DNA of 64,000 bases, taken from Sphingomonas flavescens. GTDB taxonomy: Bacteria; Pseudomonadota; Alphaproteobacteria; Sphingomonadales; Sphingomonadaceae. Positions within the stretch are counted from its first letter, which is position 1; each line of letters opens with the position of its first letter. This document shows, in pieces, positions 20,216-29,388 of the stretch. The DNA lies in NCBI RefSeq assembly GCF_030866745.1, contig NZ_CP133016.1, positions 372,001-436,000 of the forward strand, written 5' to 3'. The translations under genes and the position numbers were made by a program. The notes under the pieces were generated by a model. That model saw only the letters and a program-made list of their open reading frames with translations. It was not told where the DNA came from and did no database searches.

Positions 20216-21991
20216 ATGCACGCCTATCGTTCGCACAATTGCGCTGAACTGCGCGCCGCAAATGTCGGTGAGACCGTCCGGCTGTCGGGCTGGGTCCACC
20301 GCAAGCGCGATCACGGGCACCTGCTGTTTATCGACCTGCGCGACCATTACGGGATCACGCAGATCGTCACCGATACGGACTCGGCGGCATTTGCCACGCT
20401 GGACCGCCTTCGCGTGGAATCGGTGGTGACGGTGGAAGGGGAGGTCGTTGCCCGGTCCAAGGAAACGGTGAACGCGAACCTCCCGACCGGCGAGATCGAA
20501 GTTCGGGCTGGCAGCGTGACGGTTCAATCCGCCGCGGCGGAGCTGCCGATGCCGGTCTTCGGTGACCAGGAATATCCGGAGGAAATCCGCCTCAAATATC
20601 GTTACCTCGACCTGCGCCGGGAGCAAGTTCATTCGAACATCGTCCTGCGGTCGAAGGTCATCAGCTCGATCCGTCGCCGGATGATCGATCAGGGCTTCAC
20701 CGAGTTCCAGACGCCGATCCTGACCGCCAGCTCGCCAGAGGGCGCGCGCGATTATCTGGTGCCGAGCCGCGTCCACCCGGGCAAATTCTACGCGCTTCCC
20801 CAGGCGCCGCAGATGTTCAAGCAACTGATCATGGTCGCTGGCTTCGACCGCTATTTCCAGATCGCGCCCTGCTTCCGTGACGAGGATGCCCGCGCGGATC
20901 GCTCGCCGGGCGAGTTCTATCAGCTCGATTTTGAAATGAGTTTCGTCACGCAGGACGACGTGTTCAACGCGATCGAGCCGGTGCTTTCGGGCGTTTTCGA
21001 GGAATTCGCGGATGGGCGGAAAGTCACTGCCGCAGGCGACTATCCTCGCATTCCTTATAAGGAAGCGCTGCTAAAATACGGCAGTGACAAGCCGGACCTG
21101 CGCAACCCGTTGTTGATCAGCGACGTCGGCGAGCAGTTTAAGGGCTCGGGCTTCGGCCTGTTTTCGGGGTTGGTCGAGAAGGGCGCCGTCGTTCGCGCCA
21201 TTCCGGCTCCCGGTACGGCGGAGAAGAGCCGCAAGTTCTTCGACGACATGAACGAATGGGCTCGGGGCGAGGGCTTTGCGGGCTTAGGTTACGCCACGCG
21301 CAAGGGCGGCGAGTGGGGCGGTCCGATTGCTAAAAACCACGGCGAAGAGGGCATGAACCGACTGGCCGACACCATGGGTCTCGGCCCGGACGACGGCATT
21401 TTCTTTGCCGCCGGCAAGGAAGAGGAAGCGGCAAAGCTGGCGGGTCTCGCACGCACCCGGGTCGGCGAGCAGCTTGGGTTGATCGAACAGGGGACATTCC
21501 GCTTCTGCTGGATCGTCGATTTCCCGATGTTCGAGTACAATGACGACCAGAAGAAGATCGATTTCAGCCACAACCCCTTCTCCATGCCGCAGGGCGAGAT
21601 GGAGGCGCTGGAGACCAAGGATCCGCTCGAAATCCTCGCGTGGCAGTATGACATCGTCTGCAACGGCGTGGAGCTGAGCTCCGGCGCAATCCGGAACCAC
21701 CGTCCGGACATCATGTACAAGGCGTTCGAGATTGCCGGCTACACGAAGGAAGAGGTCGACACGAACTTCGCGGGCATGATTAACGCCTTCAAGTTCGGCG
21801 CGCCGCCGCACGGCGGATCGGCACCGGGCATCGACCGCATCGTCATGCTGATCGCCGACGAGCCGAACATCCGTGAGGTCATCCTCTTCCCGATGAATCA
21901 GAAAGCGGAAGATCTGATGATGAATGCGCCAGCGGCCGTGACGCCGAAGCAGCTCAAGGAGCTGAGCATTAAGGTCGTCGCCGACAGCTGA
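20216..21991 (+). CDS. aspS: Aspartate-tRNA ligase (probably non-discriminating)
   Basis: A 591-residue class IIb aminoacyl-tRNA synthetase. Visible are the N-terminal anticodon-binding OB fold ([20 protein letters not shown]), class II motif 2 ([19 protein letters not shown]), the bacterial GAD insertion domain, and the motif 3 region ([18 protein letters not shown]). Because it is the bacterial-type enzyme of an alphaproteobacterium, it may charge both tRNA-Asp and tRNA-Asn if gatCAB is present elsewhere; this is inference. The ATG at 20216 lies after an AT-rich, promoter-like stretch shared with rnd; a perfect TTGACA occurs near 20134 but I see no good -10 at normal spacing. Confidence 0.97.
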   Translation: MHAYRSHNCAELRAANVGETVRLSGWVHRKRDHGHLLFIDLRDHYGITQIVTDTDSAAFATLDRLRVESVVTVEGEVVARSKETVNANLPTGEIEVRAGSVTVQSAAAELPMPVFGDQEYPEEIRLKYRYLDLRREQVHSNIVLRSKVISSIRRRMIDQGFTEFQTPILTASSPEGARDYLVPSRVHPGKFYALPQAPQMFKQLIMVAGFDRYFQIAPCFRDEDARADRSPGEFYQLDFEMSFVTQDDVFNAIEPVLSGVFEEFADGRKVTAAGDYPRIPYKEALLKYGSDKPDLRNPLLISDVGEQFKGSGFGLFSGLVEKGAVVRAIPAPGTAEKSRKFFDDMNEWARGEGFAGLGYATRKGGEWGGPIAKNHGEEGMNRLADTMGLGPDDGIFFAAGKEEEAAKLAGLARTRVGEQLGLIEQGTFRFCWIVDFPMFEYNDDQKKIDFSHNPFSMPQGEMEALETKDPLEILAWQYDIVCNGVELSSGAIRNHRPDIMYKAFEIAGYTKEEVDTNFAGMINAFKFGAPPHGGSAPGIDRIVMLIADEPNIREVILFPMNQKAEDLMMNAPAAVTPKQLKELSIKVVADS

Positions 21992-22047
21992 TGGGTGTCG
22001 TTTCGACCCCGTTGTAAGCGCGATAGATTGCGGTAACTTCAGCGGCA

Positions 22048-22788
22048 ATGGTCGAGACCCATTCCCGCTTTGCCGGCAGCGGCGGTAGTGACGCCAGGGG
22101 CGAGCTTGACGCGCTTTGCGCATGCATAGCGGAGCGGCAATTGCCGCAAATCGCGCATGGCCGCCGGGCTATCGTCGTTCTGGAAGGCCCGGAAGGCGCC
22201 TCGAAGAAGCACGCGCTGCGCCTATTGGTTCGCGCATTCGATCCATGCCACCTCAGCGTGCATGCCACCGGCTTTGATCGGCGGGAGGCGACTGAAGGTC
22301 ACTGGCTTGCGCGGTTCTGGCGTCAGCTACCGCCGGCGGGCAACACCGCCGTGTTCTTCCGCAGCTGGTATCGCCGGGCGTTGGAAGACCGCGTGCTCGG
22401 TCGGACGGCCGGCGATTCGGTGCCGCGCGTATTCGACGAGATTAACGAATTCGAAGCGCAGCAGCGCGATTATGGAACGCTGCTGGTCAAGCTGTACTTC
22501 GACGTCAGCGCGGACGTGCAGGAGCGTCGTCTAGCGAAACGACGGCAAAGCCCGTGGCGAACGCGTGCTGCGGCTGACGATTTCATCCGTGCCGACGATC
22601 CGGCTTATCAGCATGCTTTGGCAGAACTGCGGGCCAATACGGACACGCGCTGGTCGCCGTGGCGGACCATTGACGGAGACGATGAGGATCGGGCTGCGTT
22701 GGCGACATTGGAAGTCGTTGCGGAGGCCTGGACTAAAGCCATGCCCGCGGAACCTCCCAAGTTGGTTTCGCCACCCCGCGTCGCTTAG
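22048..22788 (+). CDS. Degenerate PPK2-like protein
   Basis: A 246-residue protein related to polyphosphate kinase 2, which uses polyphosphate to phosphorylate nucleotides. It keeps the order of PPK2 blocks: a P-loop region, the lid-helix area (REATEGHWLARFWRQLPPAG), the FFRSWYRRALEDRVLG block and NEFEAQQRDYGTLLVKLYFDVS. Two hallmark sites are altered. The usual GxDxxGKG P-loop reads EGPEGASKKHA (46-56), and the DRSWYNR motif reads FFRSWYRR (103-110) without its Asp. This suggests weak or lost phosphotransferase activity, or a different nucleotide specificity. It follows aspS by about 56 bases and ends convergent with greB. Confidence 0.72.
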   Translation: MVETHSRFAGSGGSDARGELDALCACIAERQLPQIAHGRRAIVVLEGPEGASKKHALRLLVRAFDPCHLSVHATGFDRREATEGHWLARFWRQLPPAGNTAVFFRSWYRRALEDRVLGRTAGDSVPRVFDEINEFEAQQRDYGTLLVKLYFDVSADVQERRLAKRRQSPWRTRAAADDFIRADDPAYQHALAELRANTDTRWSPWRTIDGDDEDRAALATLEVVAEAWTKAMPAEPPKLVSPPRVA

Positions 22789-23261
22789 CCTGGATACCGA
22801 ATCTCTAGCACTTCATAAGATTTTTCGCCGCCGGGGAGGCGGACAGTGCGCTCGTCGCCAACGCGAGCGCCAACGAAGGCACGGGCAAGGGGGGCGCTCC
22901 AGCCGATCCGCCCCGCGGAAGCGTCGCTTTCGTCGTCACCAACAATAGTCAGAGTGCGGCGGTTGTCGTCTTCGTCGGCGAGGTCGATGGTCGCACCGAA
23001 CCGGATCTGGTCGCGAGAAGGCTGACGGGCCGGGTCGACGACCTTCGCCGCTTTCATGACTTTCGATAGATAGCCGAGACGGCGATCGATCTCCCGAAGC
23101 CGCTTCTTGCCGTATAGGTAATCCGCATTTTCAGAGCGATCGCCCAGCGAAGCTGCCCATGAAACAACCTCGACGATCTTCGGCCGCTCGGTGCTAAATA
23201 AATCCTGATATTCCGCGCGTATGCGCGCCATGCCTTCGGGCGTGATAAAGCGGTCAACCAC
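22785..23261 (-). CDS. greB: Transcription elongation factor GreB
   Basis: GreB inserts into the RNA polymerase secondary channel and stimulates cleavage of backtracked transcripts. The 158-residue protein has the coiled-coil signature with the acidic tip (SLGDRSENADYLYGKKRLRE) and a C-terminal FKBP-like domain (SAPLARAFVGARVGDERTVRL). The tyrosine-containing ENADYLYGKKRLREIDRR pattern fits GreB rather than GreA. The start is GTG at 23261, preceded by GGCGGAGG, 11 bases after the end of the transglycosylase gene, so the two are likely cotranscribed. Confidence 0.94.
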   Translation of the reverse strand: MVDRFITPEGMARIRAEYQDLFSTERPKIVEVVSWAASLGDRSENADYLYGKKRLREIDRRLGYLSKVMKAAKVVDPARQPSRDQIRFGATIDLADEDDNRRTLTIVGDDESDASAGRIGWSAPLARAFVGARVGDERTVRLPGGEKSYEVLEIRYPG

Positions 23262-23272
23262 GCCTCCGCCTA

Positions 23273-25231
23273 TCAGCCAGGGCGGTCTTTCCCAAGATAG
23301 CGCGAGACGTGCATCGCCGATTGTTGTGGCTGCTGCGGCCGCATCGAGTCGTAGACGACGCTATTCTCGATGACGCGCTGCACGTAGGCCCGCGTTTCCG
23401 AGAATGGGATTGCCTCGATCCACTTGAGCACGTCGACTTGGCTGCGGGGATCGCCGTACTGGCGGACCCATTTGCCTGCGTTGCCGGACCCGGCATTGTA
23501 GCTTGCGACTGCCAGCGGGACGTTGCCGTTCCAGATGTTCAGCATTCGCTGGAAATAGGATGCGCCGATCGAGACATTATAGGCCGGGTCGCTGATAAGC
23601 CGATACCCGTCATAGGCGATGCCCATCTTGCCGGCCTGTTCGCGGGCCGTACCCGTCATCAACTGCATCATCCCGCGCGCGCCAGCGTGGCTCGTGACGT
23701 AGGGATCGAACGAGCTTTCCTGCCGGCTGATGCCATGGGCCAACGACCAAAGCTCGCCGGAGACGTTGCCGGGGAGGATCGGGTAGGCTTGCCGGACGTA
23801 AAATGCCGAGCCCTTCACCCGCGCCATCCGCGCCGTCCAGACTGCAATGTCCTGCCGGCCAATCTGCTGGCCAAGATCGACCGCAAGGTTCCGGTCGGTA
23901 TCGTTTTCGAGCGATTCGGCGAGTGCCCGCACGAACAGTGCTTGTTCATTGGCACTGTTCTGAAGCAGGCGGATCGCTTGCACGAGACGCCGGCTATTGA
24001 AGGCGGTTCGTTGCAGCTGCGTCGTCACATATTGCGGGAGTGCGGCAGGGGGAGGAGTGACGGATCGCCCAAGGCGTTCGAGCGCGAGTTGCCCGTAGAA
24101 AAGTTCCGGATAGGCCGCGGCGCGAGCAAAGTACGCGTTCGCTTCGGCATAGCGACCTGCGCCAAGCGAGGCCCGACCCGCCCAATAGTTCCCCTTCGTG
24201 CTCACTTGGAGCGACCGGCCGCCGCGGGCGTAACGATCGAACATCGCAACAGCGCTTGAAGGCCGATTCATCCGGTCCAGCGCAACAGTCCCGGCAAGCC
24301 AGGCCAGCGTCGTGTAATCGTCGCGGACACCCAAGGGCTGCTTGGCCATGTCAGCGCCGGCCGGAAGCGCGTCATCGATCTGGCTCGCGATGTTGTATGC
24401 GGTTTGCCAATTGCGATCCGCAACGGCGTCGCCGGCGAGCTGGATCAGCATGTCGTAGAAACGCTCTGGGTCGGCAGGCTTGAGCGTAAACTGGTGATCG
24501 CGTGCCGCGAGTTGCTGGGCCGCCGCGCTGAAATTGTTGGCCCGCAGCCAACGCGCGCGGTCCATCATCAATCCAGCGTCCTGAGTCACGCTGCCGATCA
24601 CGGCGGCGTACCTGGCATCGGCGTCAGCCGCATTTTGCTGCATGGCGATGCGAGCACCGAATGCCGCCTGGCGCTCCGGACTTGTGGCCGTCAGGTAGCG
24701 GAGAGCCGCGTCCGGCTTCTTGGCGAACAGCAGCTCGTCGACCCGGTTGTCATTGTCCGCGCGCGTGAAATTGCCGCCGAAGCGGGCCCAGATCGCCTGC
24801 TCGTCGGTCGCGCTGAGGTCCGGGGAACGCCAGGCCTGCCGAGCGGCGTCCAGGGCGGGCCCCGCCTGCGCGGTTGACGATAAGGCCTCGGCGAGGCGTG
24901 CCCAACCGTTGCCCGTGCGCGGCTTATCGCTCGCGAAGAAGGCGATGACCGTTGCCGCATTCTCGCCGGGCTGCATCGCTTTCTCGGCCCAGCCGCGCAT
25001 CCGGCTTTCGTCGGGCCAATCAGGATTGGCGATCAGGAAATTCGCATAATCGGAGAAGCGATAGCCGCTGCTTTGCCTCAGTGTTCGCCAAGTTTGAATC
25101 GAAGAAGCGACCGTCGGCGCATAAGCTGGCGCGGATACGTAGGTGGGGCTCGCATATTGTGCAGAGCTGCTGCCTGGCGTCATCGCCAGCATGACCGGGA
25201 AGATGGCCGCTACTCGCCACATGCTGGACAT
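23273..25231 (-). CDS. slt: Soluble lytic murein transglycosylase (Slt70 type)
   Basis: A 652-residue periplasmic enzyme that cleaves the glycan strand of peptidoglycan to 1,6-anhydro products. It has a signal peptide (VAAIFPVMLAMTPGSSSAQ), a long helical superhelix/U-domain region (TPR-like repeats, about 50-480), and a C-terminal goose-lysozyme-type SLT domain. The catalytic glutamate is Glu505 in SRQESSFDP, followed by GARGMMQLMTGTA and AVASYNAGSGN. A strong ribosome site (AGGAGGGG) precedes the ATG at 25231. It is divergent from dapA across a 77-base gap and is followed by greB. Confidence 0.93.
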   Translation of the reverse strand: MSSMWRVAAIFPVMLAMTPGSSSAQYASPTYVSAPAYAPTVASSIQTWRTLRQSSGYRFSDYANFLIANPDWPDESRMRGWAEKAMQPGENAATVIAFFASDKPRTGNGWARLAEALSSTAQAGPALDAARQAWRSPDLSATDEQAIWARFGGNFTRADNDNRVDELLFAKKPDAALRYLTATSPERQAAFGARIAMQQNAADADARYAAVIGSVTQDAGLMMDRARWLRANNFSAAAQQLAARDHQFTLKPADPERFYDMLIQLAGDAVADRNWQTAYNIASQIDDALPAGADMAKQPLGVRDDYTTLAWLAGTVALDRMNRPSSAVAMFDRYARGGRSLQVSTKGNYWAGRASLGAGRYAEANAYFARAAAYPELFYGQLALERLGRSVTPPPAALPQYVTTQLQRTAFNSRRLVQAIRLLQNSANEQALFVRALAESLENDTDRNLAVDLGQQIGRQDIAVWTARMARVKGSAFYVRQAYPILPGNVSGELWSLAHGISRQESSFDPYVTSHAGARGMMQLMTGTAREQAGKMGIAYDGYRLISDPAYNVSIGASYFQRMLNIWNGNVPLAVASYNAGSGNAGKWVRQYGDPRSQVDVLKWIEAIPFSETRAYVQRVIENSVVYDSMRPQQPQQSAMHVSRYLGKDRPG

Positions 25232-25308
25232 CTTGGCTTCCCCCTCCTTATCAGACCGTGAACGCCGGCCGGCCGCTCAATTCAGCGGCCCTAAGTGAAA
25301 GAAAAAGC

Positions 25309-26184
25309 ATGTTTTCTGGCTCGATACCCGCGCTGGTAACGCCATTTGCGGCAGGACGAGTCGATGGAGCGCTATTCCGTGATTTCGTCGAATGGCAGAT
25401 CGCGGAGGGTTCGAATGGGCTGGTGCCCTGCGGCACGACAGGAGAGACTGCGACCCTGACCCGCGAGGAGCACCGCGAGGTCGTCAGCATCGCGGTTGAA
25501 ACGGCGAAGGGCCGGGTGCCGGTCATCGCGGGATGCGGCAGTTATTCAACGGCTGTCGCGATCGATCTGGTTAAAACCGCCGCTGAAGTCGGCGCGGACG
25601 CTGCCTTGGTCGTGGTGCCTTACTATAACAAGCCAAGCCAGGTTGGGCTGGTCGCGCACTTTTCGGCGATCGCCGAGGCGTCGTCTCTGCCGATTGTCGT
25701 GTACAACGTCCCGTCGCGTACGGTCGCGGACATCTCGGTCGAAGCGCTGGCGGAAGTTGCCAAGCATCCGAAAATTACGGCCATCAAGGATGCGACCGGC
25801 AATCTTGCACGGGTAACTGCGCAGCGCCTCGCGTGCGGAACGGAATTCATTCAGTTGTCGGGCAATGACGACATGGCCTTGGGCTTCAATGCCATGGGCG
25901 GGGTGGGTTGTATCTCGGTGACTGCCAACGTTGCGCCGCGGTTGTGCGCGGACTTCCAGAGGGCAACCCTTGAAGGGCGTTGGGGCGATGCGCTTGCGCT
26001 CCAGGATCGCCTATATCCTCTGCACGCAGCCCTGTTTTCCGACGCGTCGCCCGGACCGACGAAATATGCGCTGACACGGGTGCGAGCCGGCTTTCCCATG
26101 GCACTTCGACTGCCGCTGACTGAGCCATCGGACGCGTCCCGCCGTGCCGTGGACTTGGCGCTGGAGCATGCAGGCCTCATTTAG
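25309..26184 (+). CDS. dapA: 4-hydroxy-tetrahydrodipicolinate synthase
   Basis: DapA condenses pyruvate with aspartate semialdehyde to start lysine and meso-diaminopimelate synthesis. The 291-residue protein shows the NAL-superfamily marks [10 protein letters not shown] at the start, [34 protein letters not shown] with the conserved tyrosine, and [11 protein letters not shown] with the Schiff-base lysine. I used the ATG at 25309, which gives the canonical [13 protein letters not shown] start; the frame is open from 25258. It precedes smpB by five bases, a pairing common in alphaproteobacteria. Confidence 0.96.
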   Translation: MFSGSIPALVTPFAAGRVDGALFRDFVEWQIAEGSNGLVPCGTTGETATLTREEHREVVSIAVETAKGRVPVIAGCGSYSTAVAIDLVKTAAEVGADAALVVVPYYNKPSQVGLVAHFSAIAEASSLPIVVYNVPSRTVADISVEALAEVAKHPKITAIKDATGNLARVTAQRLACGTEFIQLSGNDDMALGFNAMGGVGCISVTANVAPRLCADFQRATLEGRWGDALALQDRLYPLHAALFSDASPGPTKYALTRVRAGFPMALRLPLTEPSDASRRAVDLALEHAGLI

Positions 26185-26189
26185 TCAGT

Positions 26190-26672
26190 ATGGCCAAGGC
26201 GCTCCCCCAACCGTTCGACAAGCAAAAGGTCGTCGCTGAGAACCGGCGCGCGCGCTTCGATTATTTCGTCGAAGACCGTTACGAGGCCGGTATTCAGCTT
26301 GCCGGAACCGAGGTGAAGTCGCTTCGGCACGGCGAGGGCTCCATCGCAGAAAGCTACGCGACCGCGGAAGGAGACGAGATCTGGCTGATTAACAGCCACA
26401 TTCCTGAATACAGCCATGGGAACCGCTTGAACCACGAGCCGCGACGGCCGCGTAAACTGTTGCTCAAGGGTCGTGAGATAGCAAAACTCAACGGTGCGGT
26501 GACGCGCCAGGGTCTAACGCTGGTCCCGCTTTCGATCTATTTTAACGGCGCGGGCCGGGCGAAGGTTGAGCTGGCGCTGGCCCGAGGCAAGAAGGTGCAC
26601 GACAAGCGCGATACGATGAAGGAACGTGACTGGAAGCGGGAGCAGCAGCGGCTGCTCAAGTCCCGTGGCTGA
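26190..26672 (+). CDS. smpB: SsrA-binding protein
   Basis: SmpB binds tmRNA and guides it into stalled ribosomes for trans-translation. The 160-residue protein has the diagnostic [40 protein letters not shown] and the basic C-terminal tail [17 protein letters not shown]. It starts five bases after dapA, and its end overlaps the GTG start of the DUF2062 gene. The tmRNA gene is not in this window as far as I can see. Confidence 0.97.
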   Translation: MAKALPQPFDKQKVVAENRRARFDYFVEDRYEAGIQLAGTEVKSLRHGEGSIAESYATAEGDEIWLINSHIPEYSHGNRLNHEPRRPRKLLLKGREIAKLNGAVTRQGLTLVPLSIYFNGAGRAKVELALARGKKVHDKRDTMKERDWKREQQRLLKSRG

Positions 26673-27219
26673 GATCAGCCGCGCACCTCGGTTCCAGTGG
26701 ATCACGCGTCACATCCCGACGCGCGATTCCATCCACCGATACCGTCTGCTTCGTCCGTTCGCGCCCTACCTGACGCACAACTCCTTATGGCGCATGAACC
26801 GCCGGTCGGTGCCACGGGCAGTGGCGCTCGGTTTGTTCGTCGCGGTCATCATTCCGGTGATGCACACGGCAATTGCGGCCATTCTGGCGATTCCCACGCG
26901 GGCGAATATCGCAATTGCGGCCGCATTCACCCTTGTCGTCAATCCGCTGACGATCCCGCCTTTATATTACGCGGCCTATCGCGTCGGATCTTGGGAACTC
27001 CACCACGATCTGACGATCGTCGACCCGCATGCAGCGGCACATTTTTCAAGTGAACTGAGCCGGATGCTGTTCTGGATCCATCAGGCTTCAAGCTCGATCG
27101 CGCTCGGCGTGCTGACGATTGCGGTGGCAGTAGCCATCGTCGGATATGGAATTGCCTCGCTGACCTGGCGGTATTGGTCCCGTAATCGTTGGCAGCAGCG
27201 GAGGCGTACAAGAGGCTGA
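26665..27219 (+). CDS. DUF2062 membrane protein
   Basis: A 184-residue protein of the DUF2062 family. The N-terminal part is basic ([20 protein letters not shown]); then [38 protein letters not shown] and [20 protein letters not shown] form the characteristic helices, with a further transmembrane segment near the C-terminus ([20 protein letters not shown]). Its function is unknown. It starts at a GTG within smpB (eight-base overlap), and a dapA-smpB-DUF2062 order supports cotranscription. The downstream gap of 94 bases to the M13 peptidase contains a hairpin. Confidence 0.83.
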   Translation: MAEISRAPRFQWITRHIPTRDSIHRYRLLRPFAPYLTHNSLWRMNRRSVPRAVALGLFVAVIIPVMHTAIAAILAIPTRANIAIAAAFTLVVNPLTIPPLYYAAYRVGSWELHHDLTIVDPHAAAHFSSELSRMLFWIHQASSSIALGVLTIAVAVAIVGYGIASLTWRYWSRNRWQQRRRTRG

Positions 27220-27273
27220 ACGGCACTCTCTGGCGCTGAGCGAGCGATTGGCATTGACCTTCTCGCCGATCCC

Positions 27274-27298
27274 GGCACCTTGTCCAACGATAGGTGCC
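27274..27298. repeat. Inverted repeat in M13 peptidase leader
   Basis: A 7-bp perfect inverted repeat (27274-27280 and 27292-27298, GGCACCT/AGGTGCC) with an 11-base loop sits 15 bases before the M13 peptidase ATG at 27314. It could be a terminator for the upstream dapA group, an operator, or a leader hairpin; no T tract follows on the plus strand. Confidence 0.3.
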
Positions 27299-27313
27299 TG
27301 AGAGGGGAATCCA

Positions 27314-29368
27314 ATGATTCGGAAGTTTGCGTTCGTTCTTGCATCGACGGCTATCGCGGGAAGCGCGAGCTTGGCCCTTGCCCAAGCGGGCTCTTCGGCA
27401 AATGTCGCGGGCGCTTCCACTGCAACGGTGCGCCCGCAATATGGTAGCTTCGGTTTCGACGCGGCGGGGATGGATCGTAGCGTTAGCCCCGGCGACGACT
27501 TTTTCGATTACGCCAACGGCACTTGGCTCAAGAATAACCCGATCCCGGCCGACAAGTCGCGTTACGGCATGTTCAATGTTCTCGACGACCTGTCGAAGAC
27601 CCGGACCAAAGCGATCATCGATGCGCAGTCGAAAGATCCGAATAGCCGGATCGGTAACGCTTACGCGGCCTTCATGGATCAAGCCGCGATCGAAGCGAAA
27701 GGCCTCGCGCCGATCCAACCATGGCTGAATCAGATCAAGGCGACGAAGTCCAACGCTGGGCTCGCCACTCTGTATGCGAAAGCTGACCGGATCGGGGTCA
27801 ACATCCCGTTCCGACTGTTCGTCGGCCAGGATCGCAAGGCGAGCGATCGCTACACGCTGAACATGTCGCAAGGCGGCCTCGGCATGCCCGACCGTGATTA
27901 TTACCTGTCGAGCGACCCGAAGCTCACGGAGACACGGGCGAAATATCTCGAGCATCTTACTAACGTCCTGACGCTCGCCGGCGAGACTGATGCGGCCGCG
28001 CGGGCGAAGGCTGTGCTCGACTTCGAAACGGGGATAGCCCAGGCGCATTGGACGCGTGCCCAGTCGCGCGATGCGAACAAGACCTACAACAAGTTCACGA
28101 TGGCCGAGCTCGCCAAGCAGGCGCCCGGCTTCGACTTTGCCGGCCTTGCGAAGGGCGAGGGAGCTTCGACGCCTTATGTCATTGTTGCCCAGCCCAGCGC
28201 CGTGACCGGGATTGCGGCCGCGCTGAACAAGGCGCCGCTCCAGGTCCTCAAGGATCAGCTGATGATCCGCTCCTTCGACGCTTATGCGTCGGTCCTGCCG
28301 CAAAAGTTCGACCGCGAAAATTTCAATTTCTTCGGGACGATGCTCTCTGGAACGCCCGAGCAGGAAGTCCGGTGGAAACGCGGGGTGAGCTTTACGGTCG
28401 GCGCACTGGGTGATGACGTCAGCAAACTCTACGTCGCCGAATATTTTCCGCCGGCCACGAAGGCCGCCGCTGATCAGCTGGTCAAAAACCTGATCAAAGC
28501 AATGGACCGCCGGCTCGACCAGCTCGACTGGATGAGCACGGAAACCAAGGCCAAGGCGCATGCCAAGCTGGCCGCTTTCACGCCGAAGATCGGCTACCCC
28601 TCCCAATGGCGGAATATGAGTGGGCTCGTCATCAAGCCGGGCGATGCGTTCGGCAACGCGATGCGTTCGCGCGAGTTCGAGCATGCCTATCAAGTCGGCA
28701 AGCTGGGCGGCCCGATCCGCCGCTGGGAATGGGGCATGACCCCGATGACCATCAACGCCTACTCGAATTCGACAATGGTCGAGATCGTGTTTCCGGCCGC
28801 GATTCTGCAGCCGCCGTTTTTTGATCCGAACGCCGATCCGGCGGTGAATTACGGTGGAATCGGCGCCGTGATCGGTCACGAGATGAGCCACCAGTTCGAC
28901 GACCAGGGGTCGAAATTCGACTTGCACGGCAATCTGATCGATTGGTGGACTCCGGGCGACAGCAAGCAGTTCACCGCGCGGCTCGACAAATATGAGCAGC
29001 AAATCAACGCGTACGAGCCGCTGCCGGGCATGCACGTCAACGGCAAGCTGACGATGGGCGAAAATGTCGCGGATCTCGCCGGTCTGACAATTGCCCATGA
29101 CGCGTATCTCGCGTCGCTGAACGGCAAGGCGCCGCCAGTGATTGATGGCCTCACCGCGGATCAGCGCTTTTACCTGGGCTTCGCGCAAGTATGGCGTTGC
29201 AACCAGCGCGAAGCGGCTCTGCGGCAACAACTGCTGACCGACCCGCACTCGCCGTGTCCGGTGCGCGCGAGCGTCGTTCGCAACATGGATCCGTGGTACC
29301 AGGCGTTCGACGTGAAGCCGGGTCAAAAGCTCTACCTTGCACCGGCCGACCGCGTTCGCATCTGGTAG
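27314..29368 (+). CDS. M13 family zinc metallopeptidase (PepO/neprilysin type)
   Basis: A 684-residue exported peptidase. A signal peptide (FVLASTAIAGSASLALAQ) precedes the M13 N-terminal domain (SPGDDFFDYANGTWLKNN), which forms the substrate vestibule, and the catalytic domain with the zinc motif HEMSH (His522, Glu523, His526), the third ligand glutamate in GENVADLAGL, and a C-terminal tryptophan typical of the family. Members cleave short peptides in the periplasm. It lies between the dapA group and cckA; cckA starts 20 bases after the stop, so cotranscription is possible but not proof of a functional link. Confidence 0.95.
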   Translation: MIRKFAFVLASTAIAGSASLALAQAGSSANVAGASTATVRPQYGSFGFDAAGMDRSVSPGDDFFDYANGTWLKNNPIPADKSRYGMFNVLDDLSKTRTKAIIDAQSKDPNSRIGNAYAAFMDQAAIEAKGLAPIQPWLNQIKATKSNAGLATLYAKADRIGVNIPFRLFVGQDRKASDRYTLNMSQGGLGMPDRDYYLSSDPKLTETRAKYLEHLTNVLTLAGETDAAARAKAVLDFETGIAQAHWTRAQSRDANKTYNKFTMAELAKQAPGFDFAGLAKGEGASTPYVIVAQPSAVTGIAAALNKAPLQVLKDQLMIRSFDAYASVLPQKFDRENFNFFGTMLSGTPEQEVRWKRGVSFTVGALGDDVSKLYVAEYFPPATKAAADQLVKNLIKAMDRRLDQLDWMSTETKAKAHAKLAAFTPKIGYPSQWRNMSGLVIKPGDAFGNAMRSREFEHAYQVGKLGGPIRRWEWGMTPMTINAYSNSTMVEIVFPAAILQPPFFDPNADPAVNYGGIGAVIGHEMSHQFDDQGSKFDLHGNLIDWWTPGDSKQFTARLDKYEQQINAYEPLPGMHVNGKLTMGENVADLAGLTIAHDAYLASLNGKAPPVIDGLTADQRFYLGFAQVWRCNQREAALRQQLLTDPHSPCPVRASVVRNMDPWYQAFDVKPGQKLYLAPADRVRIW

Positions 29369-29388
29369 GCTGCGCCACGGCTGCTAAC

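Noticed and set aside
26939..29326. A 795-codon open frame on the minus strand opposite the M13 peptidase.
   Set aside because: It is a shadow of codon bias in GC-rich coding sequence; its product is arginine-rich without domains, and the plus-strand peptidase has complete motifs.
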